A stretch of DNA of 64,000 nucleotides. It comes from JBCCGG01 sp039029395 (GTDB lineage Bacteria > Pseudomonadota > Alphaproteobacteria > Kiloniellales > JAKSDN01). The notes beneath the pieces were generated by a model. It did not search any database, was not told where the DNA came from, and was given only the letters and a program-made list of their open reading frames with translations. This document shows positions 53,440 to 61,216 of the stretch, piece after piece (the stretch's first letter is position 1; the number at the start of each line of letters is the position of its first letter). Location of the stretch: NCBI GenBank assembly GCA_039029395.1, contig JBCCGG010000009.1, positions 62,001 to 126,000 of the forward strand, written 5' to 3'. A program made the position numbers and the translations under genes.

Positions 53440-54189
53440 ATGACCGGATTTGAAGGCAAGGGCGTGGTGGTAACTGGCGCCAGCGGCGGTATCGGGCGCC
53501 AAGTCGCGCTCGACCTGGCGGCGGCCGGGGCCGGGGTGGTGGTGCACTACGGCGGCTCGGAAGCGGCCGCCCAAGCGGTCGTGGAGGAGATCCAGGCGGC
53601 GGGCGGCCGGGCCGTCGCCTGCCAGGCGGACATCGCCCAGCGCGCCGAGGTCGAAGGTTTGCTGAAGGCCGGTCTCGAAGCTTTCGGGCGGATCGAGCTG
53701 CTGGTGCACAGCGCGGCGCTCAGCCTCGACGGGCCATTCCTGGAGATGCCCGAGGACGACTGGCGCCGGGTTATCGATGTGAACCTGACCGGTGCCTTTC
53801 ATTGCCTTCAGGTCTTCGGCCGGGCCATGGTCGAGGCCGGCGGCGGGGCGGTCGTCAACATCTCGGCCAACACCGCGATCGACGGCCGGGTCAACGCCGC
53901 CAACTACTGCGCCTCCAAGGCCGGGCTCAACATGCTGACCCAATGCGCCGCCTTGGAGCTGGCGCCCACGGTCCGGGTCAATGGCCTGGCGCTCGGTTTC
54001 TTCGCCAGCCCCTTGGTCGACCAGCTCTACACGCCCGAGCAACAGGCTGAGGCGATCGCCGCGATCCCGCTCGGCCGCATGGGCCGCTTCGCCGAGGTCT
54101 CGGATGCCGTGAAGTACTTCGGCTCGGAGGCCTCGGGCTTCATCACGGGCCAGACGGTAATCATGGACGGCGGGCGGGTGCGGCGATGA
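53440..54189 (+). CDS. Short-chain dehydrogenase/reductase
   Basis: 249 aa classical SDR. The NAD(P)-binding TGASGGIGRQ is at about residue 12, the NAG-type motif appears as HSAALS near 92, and the active site has Ser in NISANTAID near 140 and Y-x-x-x-K in YCASKAGLN near 157. The C-terminal FITGQTVIMDGGRV is standard. Start ATG with GGGGGAGG upstream. The stop overlaps the next gene (ATGA), so the pair is an operon. The substrate is not predictable. Confidence 0.94.
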   Translation: MTGFEGKGVVVTGASGGIGRQVALDLAAAGAGVVVHYGGSEAAAQAVVEEIQAAGGRAVACQADIAQRAEVEGLLKAGLEAFGRIELLVHSAALSLDGPFLEMPEDDWRRVIDVNLTGAFHCLQVFGRAMVEAGGGAVVNISANTAIDGRVNAANYCASKAGLNMLTQCAALELAPTVRVNGLALGFFASPLVDQLYTPEQQAEAIAAIPLGRMGRFAEVSDAVKYFGSEASGFITGQTVIMDGGRVRR

Positions 54190-54593
54190 GCGAGCGCATC
54201 GCCCGTTGCGGCTGCGGCGATCTGGCGGTGACGGTGCAAGGCAAGCCCGCCGAGATCCACGCCTGCAGCTGCTTCAACTGCCAGCGGGAGAGCGGCAGCG
54301 CCTTCAGTTACACCGCGGTCTTTTCCGAAGCCGACGTCGCGCTGGCCGGCGCGCGCAAGGTCTGGCGGCGCCATGGGGACTCCGGGCGCTGGCTAGAAAG
54401 CGTGTTCTGCCCGACCTGCGGCGGCGCGGTGCTGTCCCGGGCCGAGCATGGGCCGGGCACGGTCGGCATCCCCGTGGGCTGTTTCGCCGACCCGACCTTC
54501 GCCCCGCCGGAAAAGCTCGTCTGGGCCGTCCGTCGCCACCACTGGCTGGAGCTCCCCGAGGCGATCGAGATTGTGGAGCGGGAGCCCGAATAG
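54186..54593 (+). CDS. GFA/CENP-V family zinc protein (copy B)
   Basis: 135 aa. Zinc cysteines in RCGCGDLAV (residue 8 on), CSCFNCQRESGSAFSYTAVF (residue 27 on) and FCPTCGGAV (near 74). This is the GFA pattern. It overlaps the SDR start-stop and is translated with it. A role in formaldehyde handling would fit N-demethylation nearby, but most GFA proteins have no proven formaldehyde activity. Convergent with the TlpA-like gene. Confidence 0.93.
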   Translation: MSERIARCGCGDLAVTVQGKPAEIHACSCFNCQRESGSAFSYTAVFSEADVALAGARKVWRRHGDSGRWLESVFCPTCGGAVLSRAEHGPGTVGIPVGCFADPTFAPPEKLVWAVRRHHWLELPEAIEIVEREPE

Positions 54594-54598
54594 GCGCT

Positions 54599-55909
54599 CT
54601 AGTTCTCCGCCGCCTGCAGCTCGCTCAGCAGCTGCTCGGAGATCTGGCCGTCGACCGGGAGCGCCCGGTCGGCCTGGAAGGCGCGCACCGCGGCGCGGGT
54701 CTTCGGTCCGGTCAGGCCGTCGGCGCCGCCGGCATCGTAGCCGAGCGCGTTTAGCGCTTCTTGGACGTCGCGTACCAAGGCGCGGCTTGGCCCGGCCGTT
54801 AAGCCGCCGCCGAGCAGGCTGGCCGCGCCTTCGTTCCGGGCCCGGGCGACCAATTGCCGGGCCCGCTCGGCATCGGCGTCGCTCAGGTGCTGGACCAGGG
54901 CGTCGCGCTGGGTGCCGGCGTCGGGATCCTGGGCGGCCGCTAGGTCGAAAAGCGCGTAGGCCAAGGCAAGATCCTGCGCCACGCCTTCGCCGTTGGCCAG
55001 CATCACGGCGAGCTCGTACTGCGCCGCGGCGAAACCTTGGGCGGCCGAGCGGCGGTACCAGGCGGCGGCCGTGGGGTTGTCTTCGGCCATGCCCTCGCCA
55101 TAGTCGTAGAGCACCGCGATGTTGAACTGAGCCGCCGCATCGCCGTCCTCGGCCAAGGGGCGCCAATTGCGATAGGCGGTCTTGTAGTCGCCGCGCTGGT
55201 AAGCCTCGTAGGCGGCGTCCTCATCGCCTTGCTCCGCCCAGTCGAGTGTGCCGCCATCGCCCGGCGTGCTGCGCCCGGTTCCCAGATAGTGGCGGATCAG
55301 GGCGATCGCCGCTGGGGAGTTCCACGCGGCCCCGCCTTGCATCTTGCCGACCACCCGGCCTTGCTTGTCGATCAAGACAGTGGTCGGCAGGCCGCGGCCG
55401 CCAAGCTTGTGCATCAAGGTGGACCCTGGGTCCAGATAGGCCTTCAGATAGCGCAAGCGGTGTTGCGCGAGGAACGGCTTGACCGTGGCGGCGCCGCCTT
55501 GATCGATCGATACAGTGACAACGGCCAGGCCCTCGTCGCGCAGGCGCGCCTGCAGGTTGTTGAGCTGCGGCATTTCCTCGACACAGGGCGCGCACCAGGT
55601 GGCCCAGAAATTGAGCAGAACGACCCGACCCCTGAACTTCGCAAGACTCACGTTGCGCCCGGCGGGGTCCTTGAACCGCGTCTTTGGCACCGGCGCGGGC
55701 GGGTTGGAGAGCTTGAAGTTGCCCCGGAGAAAACCGTCGAGCGGTGGAGATTCGGCGGCGAGCGCCGGCAGAGAAAGCCCCGCGCCGAGCCAGAGTGCCA
55801 CGGCCAGCAGGGCCGCGCCCCGGCGCCCGGTTCTTCGGCGCTGGCCCGCCGCGGCGGAGCGAACATACCTTCGCCTCGGCGCCAGACTGTGCACGGCCCC
55901 GATCATCAT
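54599..55909 (-). CDS. TlpA-like thioredoxin fused to Sel1 repeats and peptidoglycan-binding domain
   Basis: 436 aa exported protein. Basic N-terminus then a signal/anchor helix (about 31-52). Residues about 75-205 form a TlpA/ResA thioredoxin domain with C106-A-P-C109 in FWATWCAPCVEEMPQL. Residues about 225-340 hold Sel1-like repeats (AAQFNIAVLYDYGEGMAEDNPTAAAWYRRSAAQG). Residues about 375-436 are a PG_binding_1 domain (VQEALNALGYDAGGADGLTGPKTRAAVRAFQ). It probably reduces periplasmic disulfides while anchored at the cell wall. The three-domain combination is unusual. Confidence 0.93.
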   Translation of the reverse strand: MMIGAVHSLAPRRRYVRSAAAGQRRRTGRRGAALLAVALWLGAGLSLPALAAESPPLDGFLRGNFKLSNPPAPVPKTRFKDPAGRNVSLAKFRGRVVLLNFWATWCAPCVEEMPQLNNLQARLRDEGLAVVTVSIDQGGAATVKPFLAQHRLRYLKAYLDPGSTLMHKLGGRGLPTTVLIDKQGRVVGKMQGGAAWNSPAAIALIRHYLGTGRSTPGDGGTLDWAEQGDEDAAYEAYQRGDYKTAYRNWRPLAEDGDAAAQFNIAVLYDYGEGMAEDNPTAAAWYRRSAAQGFAAAQYELAVMLANGEGVAQDLALAYALFDLAAAQDPDAGTQRDALVQHLSDADAERARQLVARARNEGAASLLGGGLTAGPSRALVRDVQEALNALGYDAGGADGLTGPKTRAAVRAFQADRALPVDGQISEQLLSELQAAEN

Positions 55910-56007
55910 CGGAAGTTCCCCTCTTCTTTAAGTAGTATAGCAGCTTTGGCTGATCACGCCAAGCCGAATTTCCACCAAGGCTTGTAGACGCGCTTTACGT
56001 CCCGGCG

Positions 56008-57255
56008 CTACGACCCCCCTTGGTCGAGTGCCCGGATGTCGGCCTGGCGCCAGGTGACGGCGATCAGGACCAGGGCGATCAGGTAGCTGGCGATGCCGGT
56101 CAGGAAGGGCAGATGGGGGTTGAGCGCCATCATGGCGCCACCGGCCAGCGAGATCAGGCCCGAGCCCAGGGTGAAAAGGGCGATCGTGATGCCCATGACC
56201 CAGCCCTGCTCATCCGCGCCGGCGCTGGCGGAAAAGAGGGCCAGCAGGGTCGGATAGCCGATCGCGAAGCCGACCACGATCGGCACGACCAGAAGATAGG
56301 AGAGATCCGCGACGCCGTTGAAGGTGAAGAGACACAAGGAGACCGTCATGAGGACGAGCGATCCGACCACCGTCGGGATCTTGCGAAAGCGCTTGGTCAA
56401 TGGACTCACCAGAAAAGCGCTGGAGATCGCCATGGTGAGCCCGAAAATGGTCATGAGAACGGAGTTCTGCAAGGTGCCGAACTGAAAGCGGACAATCATG
56501 AAATTGTCCATGTAGATGAAGAAGGAATTGAGCCCGACCTCGAAGAAAAACCACACCAGGGCGAGCTTGATGATGGATGGCCGGCCGCGGATGCGCCAGA
56601 GGTTGAGGAACACTTCGCTCACGCCGAAGTCGATCTTGCGCCGCTCTTCGCGGTGGTCGTGATAGTAGATCATCACCAGGACCAGTGTGACGAAAACCAG
56701 GGCGGCGGCGCAGATGAAGGGTAGCTCGAGAGTCGCGTAGGCGCCCAGGACCGCCTTGTCGCTGAGCAAGCCGGCGATCAGCGGGCCGGCGACCAGGCCG
56801 AGCGCCAAGGCGGCGACCACCTGGGCCATGTTGCGGGTGCGCTCCTCGTCGTTGCGGCTGATGTCGACCAGGGCGGCCTGGGCGATCGGCTGGTTGCCGG
56901 CGGTGAAACCCGAGATCGCCCGGCCGAGTACCAGCAGGATGTAGCTCGAGCTCTCGATCGCGATCGCGGTCAGGATGTAGCCGGCCAAGGCGCCGATCAG
57001 GCAGATCACGATGCCCTTCTTGCGGCCGATGTAGTCGGACAGTTTCGAGATATAAGCCGCGCCGAAAAACCAGGCGACGTAGAAGCTGGCGAGCAAGACT
57101 CCGAAGAGCAGCTGGCGCCGTTCGTGGGAGGCGTCGCGGGGCAAGAAGTCGCTCGAAGGATCGATCAGCAGAGTGTTGACGATCGGCAGGATCAGCCCCT
57201 GACCCATGACGTCGACGAAGACGACGAGCATGAGCGAAAGCCGCAACAACATCAT
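56008..57255 (-). CDS. Major facilitator superfamily transporter
   Basis: 415 aa with 12 hydrophobic segments. The loop 2-3 motif is SKLSDYIGRKKGI (G-x-x-S-D-x-x-G-R-x) near residue 70, and LGRAISGFTAGNQPIAQA near residue 110 is typical of drug/tetracycline-type (DHA1) members. The substrate is unknown. Divergent from the dioxygenase gene at 57427, so export or uptake related to that pathway is possible. Confidence 0.92.
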   Translation of the reverse strand: MMLLRLSLMLVVFVDVMGQGLILPIVNTLLIDPSSDFLPRDASHERRQLLFGVLLASFYVAWFFGAAYISKLSDYIGRKKGIVICLIGALAGYILTAIAIESSSYILLVLGRAISGFTAGNQPIAQAALVDISRNDEERTRNMAQVVAALALGLVAGPLIAGLLSDKAVLGAYATLELPFICAAALVFVTLVLVMIYYHDHREERRKIDFGVSEVFLNLWRIRGRPSIIKLALVWFFFEVGLNSFFIYMDNFMIVRFQFGTLQNSVLMTIFGLTMAISSAFLVSPLTKRFRKIPTVVGSLVLMTVSLCLFTFNGVADLSYLLVVPIVVGFAIGYPTLLALFSASAGADEQGWVMGITIALFTLGSGLISLAGGAMMALNPHLPFLTGIASYLIALVLIAVTWRQADIRALDQGGS

Positions 57256-57277
57256 GGAGCATCTCCTGGCAAGACCC

Positions 57278-57293
57278 GTGACCCGGCCGTCAC
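57278..57293. promoter_or_regulatory. Dyad in the MFS/dioxygenase divergent gap
   Basis: GTGAC and GTCAC arms around CCGGCC, 20 bases upstream of the MFS start. A further GGGTGACAG follows at 57314. A possible operator for a regulator of this divergent pair. Confidence 0.3.
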
Positions 57294-57389
57294 CCTAGCA
57301 GATTGCCGCTTGGGTGACAGTGCGTTGCTGCCGTGCGGTTTGCGGTCATGAGCCAGCGTCCGGTTCAATACCCGCGTCCTAGGCGAGGC

Positions 57390-57420
57390 GATTGCGCGTT
57401 TTCGCAAAGTCTGCCAGCCT
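57390..57420 (+). promoter_or_regulatory. Shared 31-bp upstream element, copy 1
   Basis: Starts GATTGCGC, contains the inverted repeat TTGCG...CGCAA and ends AGTCTGCCAGCCT. The first 8 and last 13-14 bases are identical to the element at 59649-59679 with equal total length. It ends six bases before the dioxygenase ATG, so if it is a promoter the transcript is nearly leaderless. Confidence 0.55.
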
Positions 57421-57426
57421 GCCTCG

Positions 57427-58626
57427 ATGACCGCGCTTGAGAGCGATCCTCGCGACGACCCGCGCTGCCGGATTGAGCGCCTGGACCAGGCGGCGGATGG
57501 TGTGCGGGTGACCTGGGCGGACGGTCACCTGAGTCTCTTTCCGATCTCGTGGCTGCGCCACGGCTGCTACTTTCCCGCTCATGTGAACAGCGGCACAGCG
57601 GACGGCGCTCAGCGGCGCCCGCTGCCGGCTGAGACGATCCATCTGGAGCGCCTGGCGCTCGGTCCCGATGGCGAGCTGGAGATCACCTGGCGCCCGGATG
57701 GCGCGACCACCCGTCACGAAGCGGCTTGGCTGCGCTCCAACTGTCCCTCGAGGATCGAGCGGTCGCGCCGACGCCGACCGACCAAGACTTGGCCCAGGGG
57801 CATGGCGCCGGAGTTTTCCTATGGCGAAGTCGTCTCCGGGGATCGCGCCTTGCTGGCCTTCTACCGGGCGCTGCTCGATTACGGCCTGGTCATCCTGCGC
57901 ACCGTGCCGCCGGAAGAAGGCCACGTCGCGAAGGTCGCCCAGCTGATCGGGCCCATCCACGAAACCAGCTATGGACGGGTGGTCGACGTCAAGACCACCT
58001 CGGCGCTGGCGATCGAGGCCAATACGCCCAAGCGCCTGGAGCCCCATACGGACGAGAGCTACCGCTACAGCCCGCCGGGCATCTCTCTGTTCCATTGCCT
58101 GGCCCAGGCGCCGGGTGGCGGTGGCGAGTCCCTGCTGGTCGACGGCTATGGGGTTGCCGAGGCGTTGCGCGATGGCGCGCCAGAGGCTTTCGAAACTCTG
58201 TGCCGCGAGCCGCTTTCCTTCACCGACACCGGCGGCGGCGCCCACTACCTCGCCCGGGCCCGGGTGATCTCCCTGGACCTAGCCGGCAACGTGGTCGGCA
58301 TTCGCTACAGCGACCGGGCGCTGCTGCCTCTCGACCTGCCGCCCGAGCGCATCGAGCCGGTCTACCAAGCGCTCGCCGCCTGGGCCGAGCGGCTCTACGA
58401 TCCGCGCTTCCTCTTCAGCTACCGAATGGCGCCGGGCGATCTGCACGTCTTCGACAACCACCGGGTGCTGCACGGCCGCACCGCCTTCACTGTCGGCTCA
58501 GGCGTCCGGCACCTGCAACAATGCGCCGTCGACCGGGACGAATTCCACAGCAACTTCCGCATGCTTGCCAAGCGTCTAGGCGCACCCGACTGGGCCGAGG
58601 AGCTGCCCGGCGGGGCGCTGGCTTGA
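57427..58626 (+). CDS. Gamma-butyrobetaine dioxygenase-like 2-oxoglutarate oxygenase
   Basis: 399 aa. The N-terminal DUF971-type domain (about 10-110) is followed by a TauD/BBOX fold. Fe(II) ligands are H207 and D209 in LEPHTDESYR and a distal His in NHRVLHGRTAF near residue 348; the Arg for 2-oxoglutarate follows. BBOX hydroxylates gamma-butyrobetaine to carnitine. The N-terminal zinc site of BBOX (three Cys and a His) looks degenerate here: only C47 remains in WLRHGCYFPAH. The substrate may thus be another betaine. Confidence 0.88.
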   Translation: MTALESDPRDDPRCRIERLDQAADGVRVTWADGHLSLFPISWLRHGCYFPAHVNSGTADGAQRRPLPAETIHLERLALGPDGELEITWRPDGATTRHEAAWLRSNCPSRIERSRRRRPTKTWPRGMAPEFSYGEVVSGDRALLAFYRALLDYGLVILRTVPPEEGHVAKVAQLIGPIHETSYGRVVDVKTTSALAIEANTPKRLEPHTDESYRYSPPGISLFHCLAQAPGGGGESLLVDGYGVAEALRDGAPEAFETLCREPLSFTDTGGGAHYLARARVISLDLAGNVVGIRYSDRALLPLDLPPERIEPVYQALAAWAERLYDPRFLFSYRMAPGDLHVFDNHRVLHGRTAFTVGSGVRHLQQCAVDRDEFHSNFRMLAKRLGAPDWAEELPGGALA

Positions 58627-58712
58627 GACCGAAGGGTCGCGGGCGGCAGGCTTCGTTCAGCAGCCTGCCGCCGCGTATCAATCTCCAATTCGGAACGAAG
58701 AATCGCCAGCGC

Positions 58713-59330
58713 TCAAGTGTCCGGCGCGAGATAGCCGTTCAAGTAGGCGTTTCCGATCAGGTGCTCGTTACCTTGCTGCAGACCCAAGCAGATCGGTCCG
58801 CCCTCGAAGGGACGCAGGACGACACCGGTCGGGAAATTGATCGTGGTCCCGGCAATGCCATCGACGCCGGCGATAGCTGAGGACATGATGGCGCCGTAGT
58901 GCTGCACCTCGTCGTCCTCCCGTCCGTTGTCAGGAAGTGGGAAGGTGGGAAAGGGGTCGACCTCGTCCAGAACTTTCTTCGCGAGTGGGGCCGGTCCGCC
59001 AAGCCCGACGCGGACGCTCGCCAGGGTGAGGGCGCCGGGCACGGCGAGGTCGTCGGGGCCGCCGTTGGCGCGCCAATGAAAGCTGGTCGCCACGAAGACG
59101 TAGCCGGGTGGCACGACAAAAGGTTGGGAGAAGTCGCTGTCGGGTCCGATCTCAACGAAGACACCGCTGGAATAGGTCAGATAGGGGCAATCGTCGGTCA
59201 GCGGGCTTTGGTTGGCCCAAAGCGCGACGATGTCGGACGCGTTGGCGGGCTCCAGGGCGACGGCGGGCGATGCCGTGGCGGCGAAGAGGGCGGCCGCGCC
59301 GGCGGCGAGGGTTTTTGGCAAGCTGAACAT
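58713..59330 (-). CDS. Secreted hypothetical protein (205 aa)
   Basis: ATG at 59330 with GGAGGTCACC upstream. Signal peptide about 1-26 (MFSLPKTLAAGAAALFA..., cleavage near AVA-LE). The mature protein contains CPYLTYSSGVFVEIGPDSDFS, FVATSFHWRANGGP and the C-terminal HLIGNAYLNGYLAPDT; one Cys near the start and one near the end (ICLG) may form a disulfide. A beta-rich fold is suggested by the pattern. Family not recognised. It lies alone between pathway genes, on the opposite strand. Confidence 0.75.
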   Translation of the reverse strand: MFSLPKTLAAGAAALFAATASPAVALEPANASDIVALWANQSPLTDDCPYLTYSSGVFVEIGPDSDFSQPFVVPPGYVFVATSFHWRANGGPDDLAVPGALTLASVRVGLGGPAPLAKKVLDEVDPFPTFPLPDNGREDDEVQHYGAIMSSAIAGVDGIAGTTINFPTGVVLRPFEGGPICLGLQQGNEHLIGNAYLNGYLAPDT

Positions 59331-59372
59331 GGTGACCTCCTGGTGTTGTGCGGTTGGCAGGCAGATGGCGCT

Positions 59373-59541
59373 CCAAGGTTTCAGCTCGATGTCCAAAATC
59401 GCCCTTTCGGGTTTCAATTGTAGCCGCCGACAGGCGAGCGCCGGCTGCAAGCTCGCCAGGCGACTGCCCAGGCAGCAGATTGCTGGCTCTCTTACAACTG
59501 AAACCAAAACGCGTACGTTTGGACGTCATACTGAAAAGTGG
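59373..59541. repeat. Imperfect inverted repeat, arms about 53 bases
   Basis: Arms 59373-59425 and 59490-59541 match in reverse complement at roughly 70 percent by eye, the best blocks being TACAA(T/C)TGAAACC and TTTGGAC(A/G)TC. The central 64 bases are GC-rich. It occupies most of the 380-base gap between the secreted-protein gene and the reductase operon; no gene is seen in this gap. Confidence 0.5.
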
Positions 59542-59648
59542 CGACACCACACGCCCTGGAAGGACGCACACAGCACTCTGTGACCCGTCGCCTGCTGCGT
59601 TGCCCCCAAGGCCAATAAGTAAGCCCTGCTTCGCGCCTCCCCGCCGCC

Positions 59649-59679
59649 GATTGCGCCCGGCGCGCAAGTCTGCCAGCCT
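59649..59679 (+). promoter_or_regulatory. Shared 31-bp upstream element, copy 2
   Basis: GATTGCGC, then TTGCGC/GCGCAA forming an inverted repeat, then AGTCTGCCAGCCT. It matches the element at 57390-57420 at both ends with the same length; only the central nine bases differ. It ends 33 bases before the GTG of the reductase gene. Confidence 0.55.
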
Positions 59680-59712
59680 AGCGTTCCCTACGGCGGCGGG
59701 AGCGCGAAATAG

Positions 59713-60465
59713 GTGGAGCCCAAGATCATAAACTGCCGGGTGGTCGGCCTGGAGTGGGCGACCCACGACGTGCGGGTCGTGCGCATGGAGGTGGCCAAGC
59801 GCGGCGCCTTCAGCTTCAAGGCCGGGCAGTACGCCAAGCTCGCCTTCAAGAACCAGCCGGCGCGGGACTACTCCATGGCCAACCGGCCCGATCGGGACAT
59901 TCTGGAGTTCCACATCCGCCAGATGAGCGGCGAGGGGGTCAGCACCTACGTCGCCAAGGACCTCAAGGTCGACGAGAAGGTCAAGCTCCAGGGTCCCTTC
60001 GGCGAGGCCTGCCTGAGAGACGAGCACGAGGGGCCGATCCTGGCGATCGCCGGCGGCTCGGGCCTGGCACCGATCAAGTCGATCGTCGAGACCGCCCTGG
60101 TGCGCAACCCCAAGCGCGCGATCCATCTCTACTTCGGGGTCCGCCAGCGTCACGACCTCTATCTGGACAAGCACTTCCATTCCCTGGCCGACGCCGACAC
60201 CGGGCTTTCCTTCGTGCCGGTTCTGTCCCACGAGCCGGCCGCGGAGCGCTGCCGTTGCGGCGACCCGGCAAGCTGCGTGGCCGACGACCACGCCGACCTC
60301 TCCGGCTTCAAGGCCTATCTGGCCGGCCCGCCGGCGATGATCGAAGCGGCGGTCGCGCGGCTGATCCATATGGGCCTGTCGCCGGACGACATCCACGCCG
60401 ACCCCTTCTACAGCGATGCCGAACAGGCGCAGCGTCTGGCGGCCAAGGCGGGGGGCGGCCCGTGA
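59713..60465 (+). CDS. FAD/NAD(P)H oxidoreductase (ferredoxin-reductase fold, no Fe-S domain)
   Basis: 250 aa, GTG start after GGGAGCG. FAD-binding RDYSMAN near residue 52, Gly-rich NAD region AIAGGSGLAPIKSIVE near 112, and C-terminal AYLAGPPAMIEAAV. It is the reductase module found in oxygenase systems, but the plant-type [2Fe-2S] domain is absent. Four Cys cluster in a short insertion (RCRCGDPASC near residue 180), which is unusual and might bind metal. First gene of an operon with a methyltransferase and a demethylase; it could serve the Rieske oxygenases through a ferredoxin encoded elsewhere. Confidence 0.9.
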   Translation: MEPKIINCRVVGLEWATHDVRVVRMEVAKRGAFSFKAGQYAKLAFKNQPARDYSMANRPDRDILEFHIRQMSGEGVSTYVAKDLKVDEKVKLQGPFGEACLRDEHEGPILAIAGGSGLAPIKSIVETALVRNPKRAIHLYFGVRQRHDLYLDKHFHSLADADTGLSFVPVLSHEPAAERCRCGDPASCVADDHADLSGFKAYLAGPPAMIEAAVARLIHMGLSPDDIHADPFYSDAEQAQRLAAKAGGGP

Positions 60466-61178
60466 GCTGGAGCGAGGCCGATTCCGAATACTTCCTCGAC
60501 GAAGGGAAGTACTTCGTGCCCGAGCGGGAGCTGCAGATCGAGATCATCTGCGGCCTGATCCCGCCCCACGACGGCCGGCCGTTGCTGGTCGAGCTGTGTT
60601 GCGGCGAGGGCCTCTTGACCCGCGCCTTGTTGGAACATTTCCCGACTGGCCGGGTGCACGCCTTCGACGGTTCCCCGACCATGCTCGAGAGCACCCGAAA
60701 GACCGCGGGCGAGCTGGCCGACCGCCTGGAGACCAGGCTCTTCGATCTGAAAGCGGCTGACTGGCAGGCCCGGGCCGATGCGCCCCACGCCGTGGTCTCC
60801 TCGCTCGCCGTACATCACCTGGACGGTGGCGAGAAGCAGGCCCTGTTCCGCGGCCTGCACGCGATGCTGGCGCCGGGCGGTGTCTTCGTCCTGGCTGACT
60901 TGATCGCCCCGGCGTCGGCGCGAGGCCAGGACATCGCCGCGCGCACCTGGGACCGGGCAGTCGAGGAGCGGGCGCGCGCATTGGACGGCAACCTGGCGGC
61001 CTTTCGGCGGTTCCAGGAGACCCAATGGAACCTCTACTCCGATCCCGACCCGGACCCGGTCGACAAGCCATCTTCCCTGCTCGATCAGATGAAGTGGCTG
61101 GAGGCGGCCGGATTCACCGGGGTCGACGTCCATTGGATGAAAGGCGGACACGCTATATTCAGCGCGCTTAAAGCGTGA
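60462..61178 (+). CDS. Class I SAM-dependent methyltransferase
   Basis: 238 aa, GTG start overlapping the reductase stop (GTGA). Motif I is LLVELCCGEGLLTRAL near residue 42; the acidic loop after beta-2 is HAFDGSPTMLE near 68, and motif IV reads VVSSLAVHHLDG near 112. The C-terminal HWMKGGHAIFSALK is typical of the UbiE-like group. The substrate is unknown; between a reductase and a demethylase it may handle methyl groups of the same compound. Confidence 0.92.
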   Translation: MSWSEADSEYFLDEGKYFVPERELQIEIICGLIPPHDGRPLLVELCCGEGLLTRALLEHFPTGRVHAFDGSPTMLESTRKTAGELADRLETRLFDLKAADWQARADAPHAVVSSLAVHHLDGGEKQALFRGLHAMLAPGGVFVLADLIAPASARGQDIAARTWDRAVEERARALDGNLAAFRRFQETQWNLYSDPDPDPVDKPSSLLDQMKWLEAAGFTGVDVHWMKGGHAIFSALKA

Positions 61179-61216
61179 TAGATCGGACCTTCGTCCGAAT
61201 GAATTGAGAGCGCGCC

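Noticed and set aside
59152..60396. 414-codon minus-strand frame upstream of the secreted protein
   Set aside because: Its first part is antisense to the reductase gene; the real gene starts at 59330 with a ribosome site and signal peptide.
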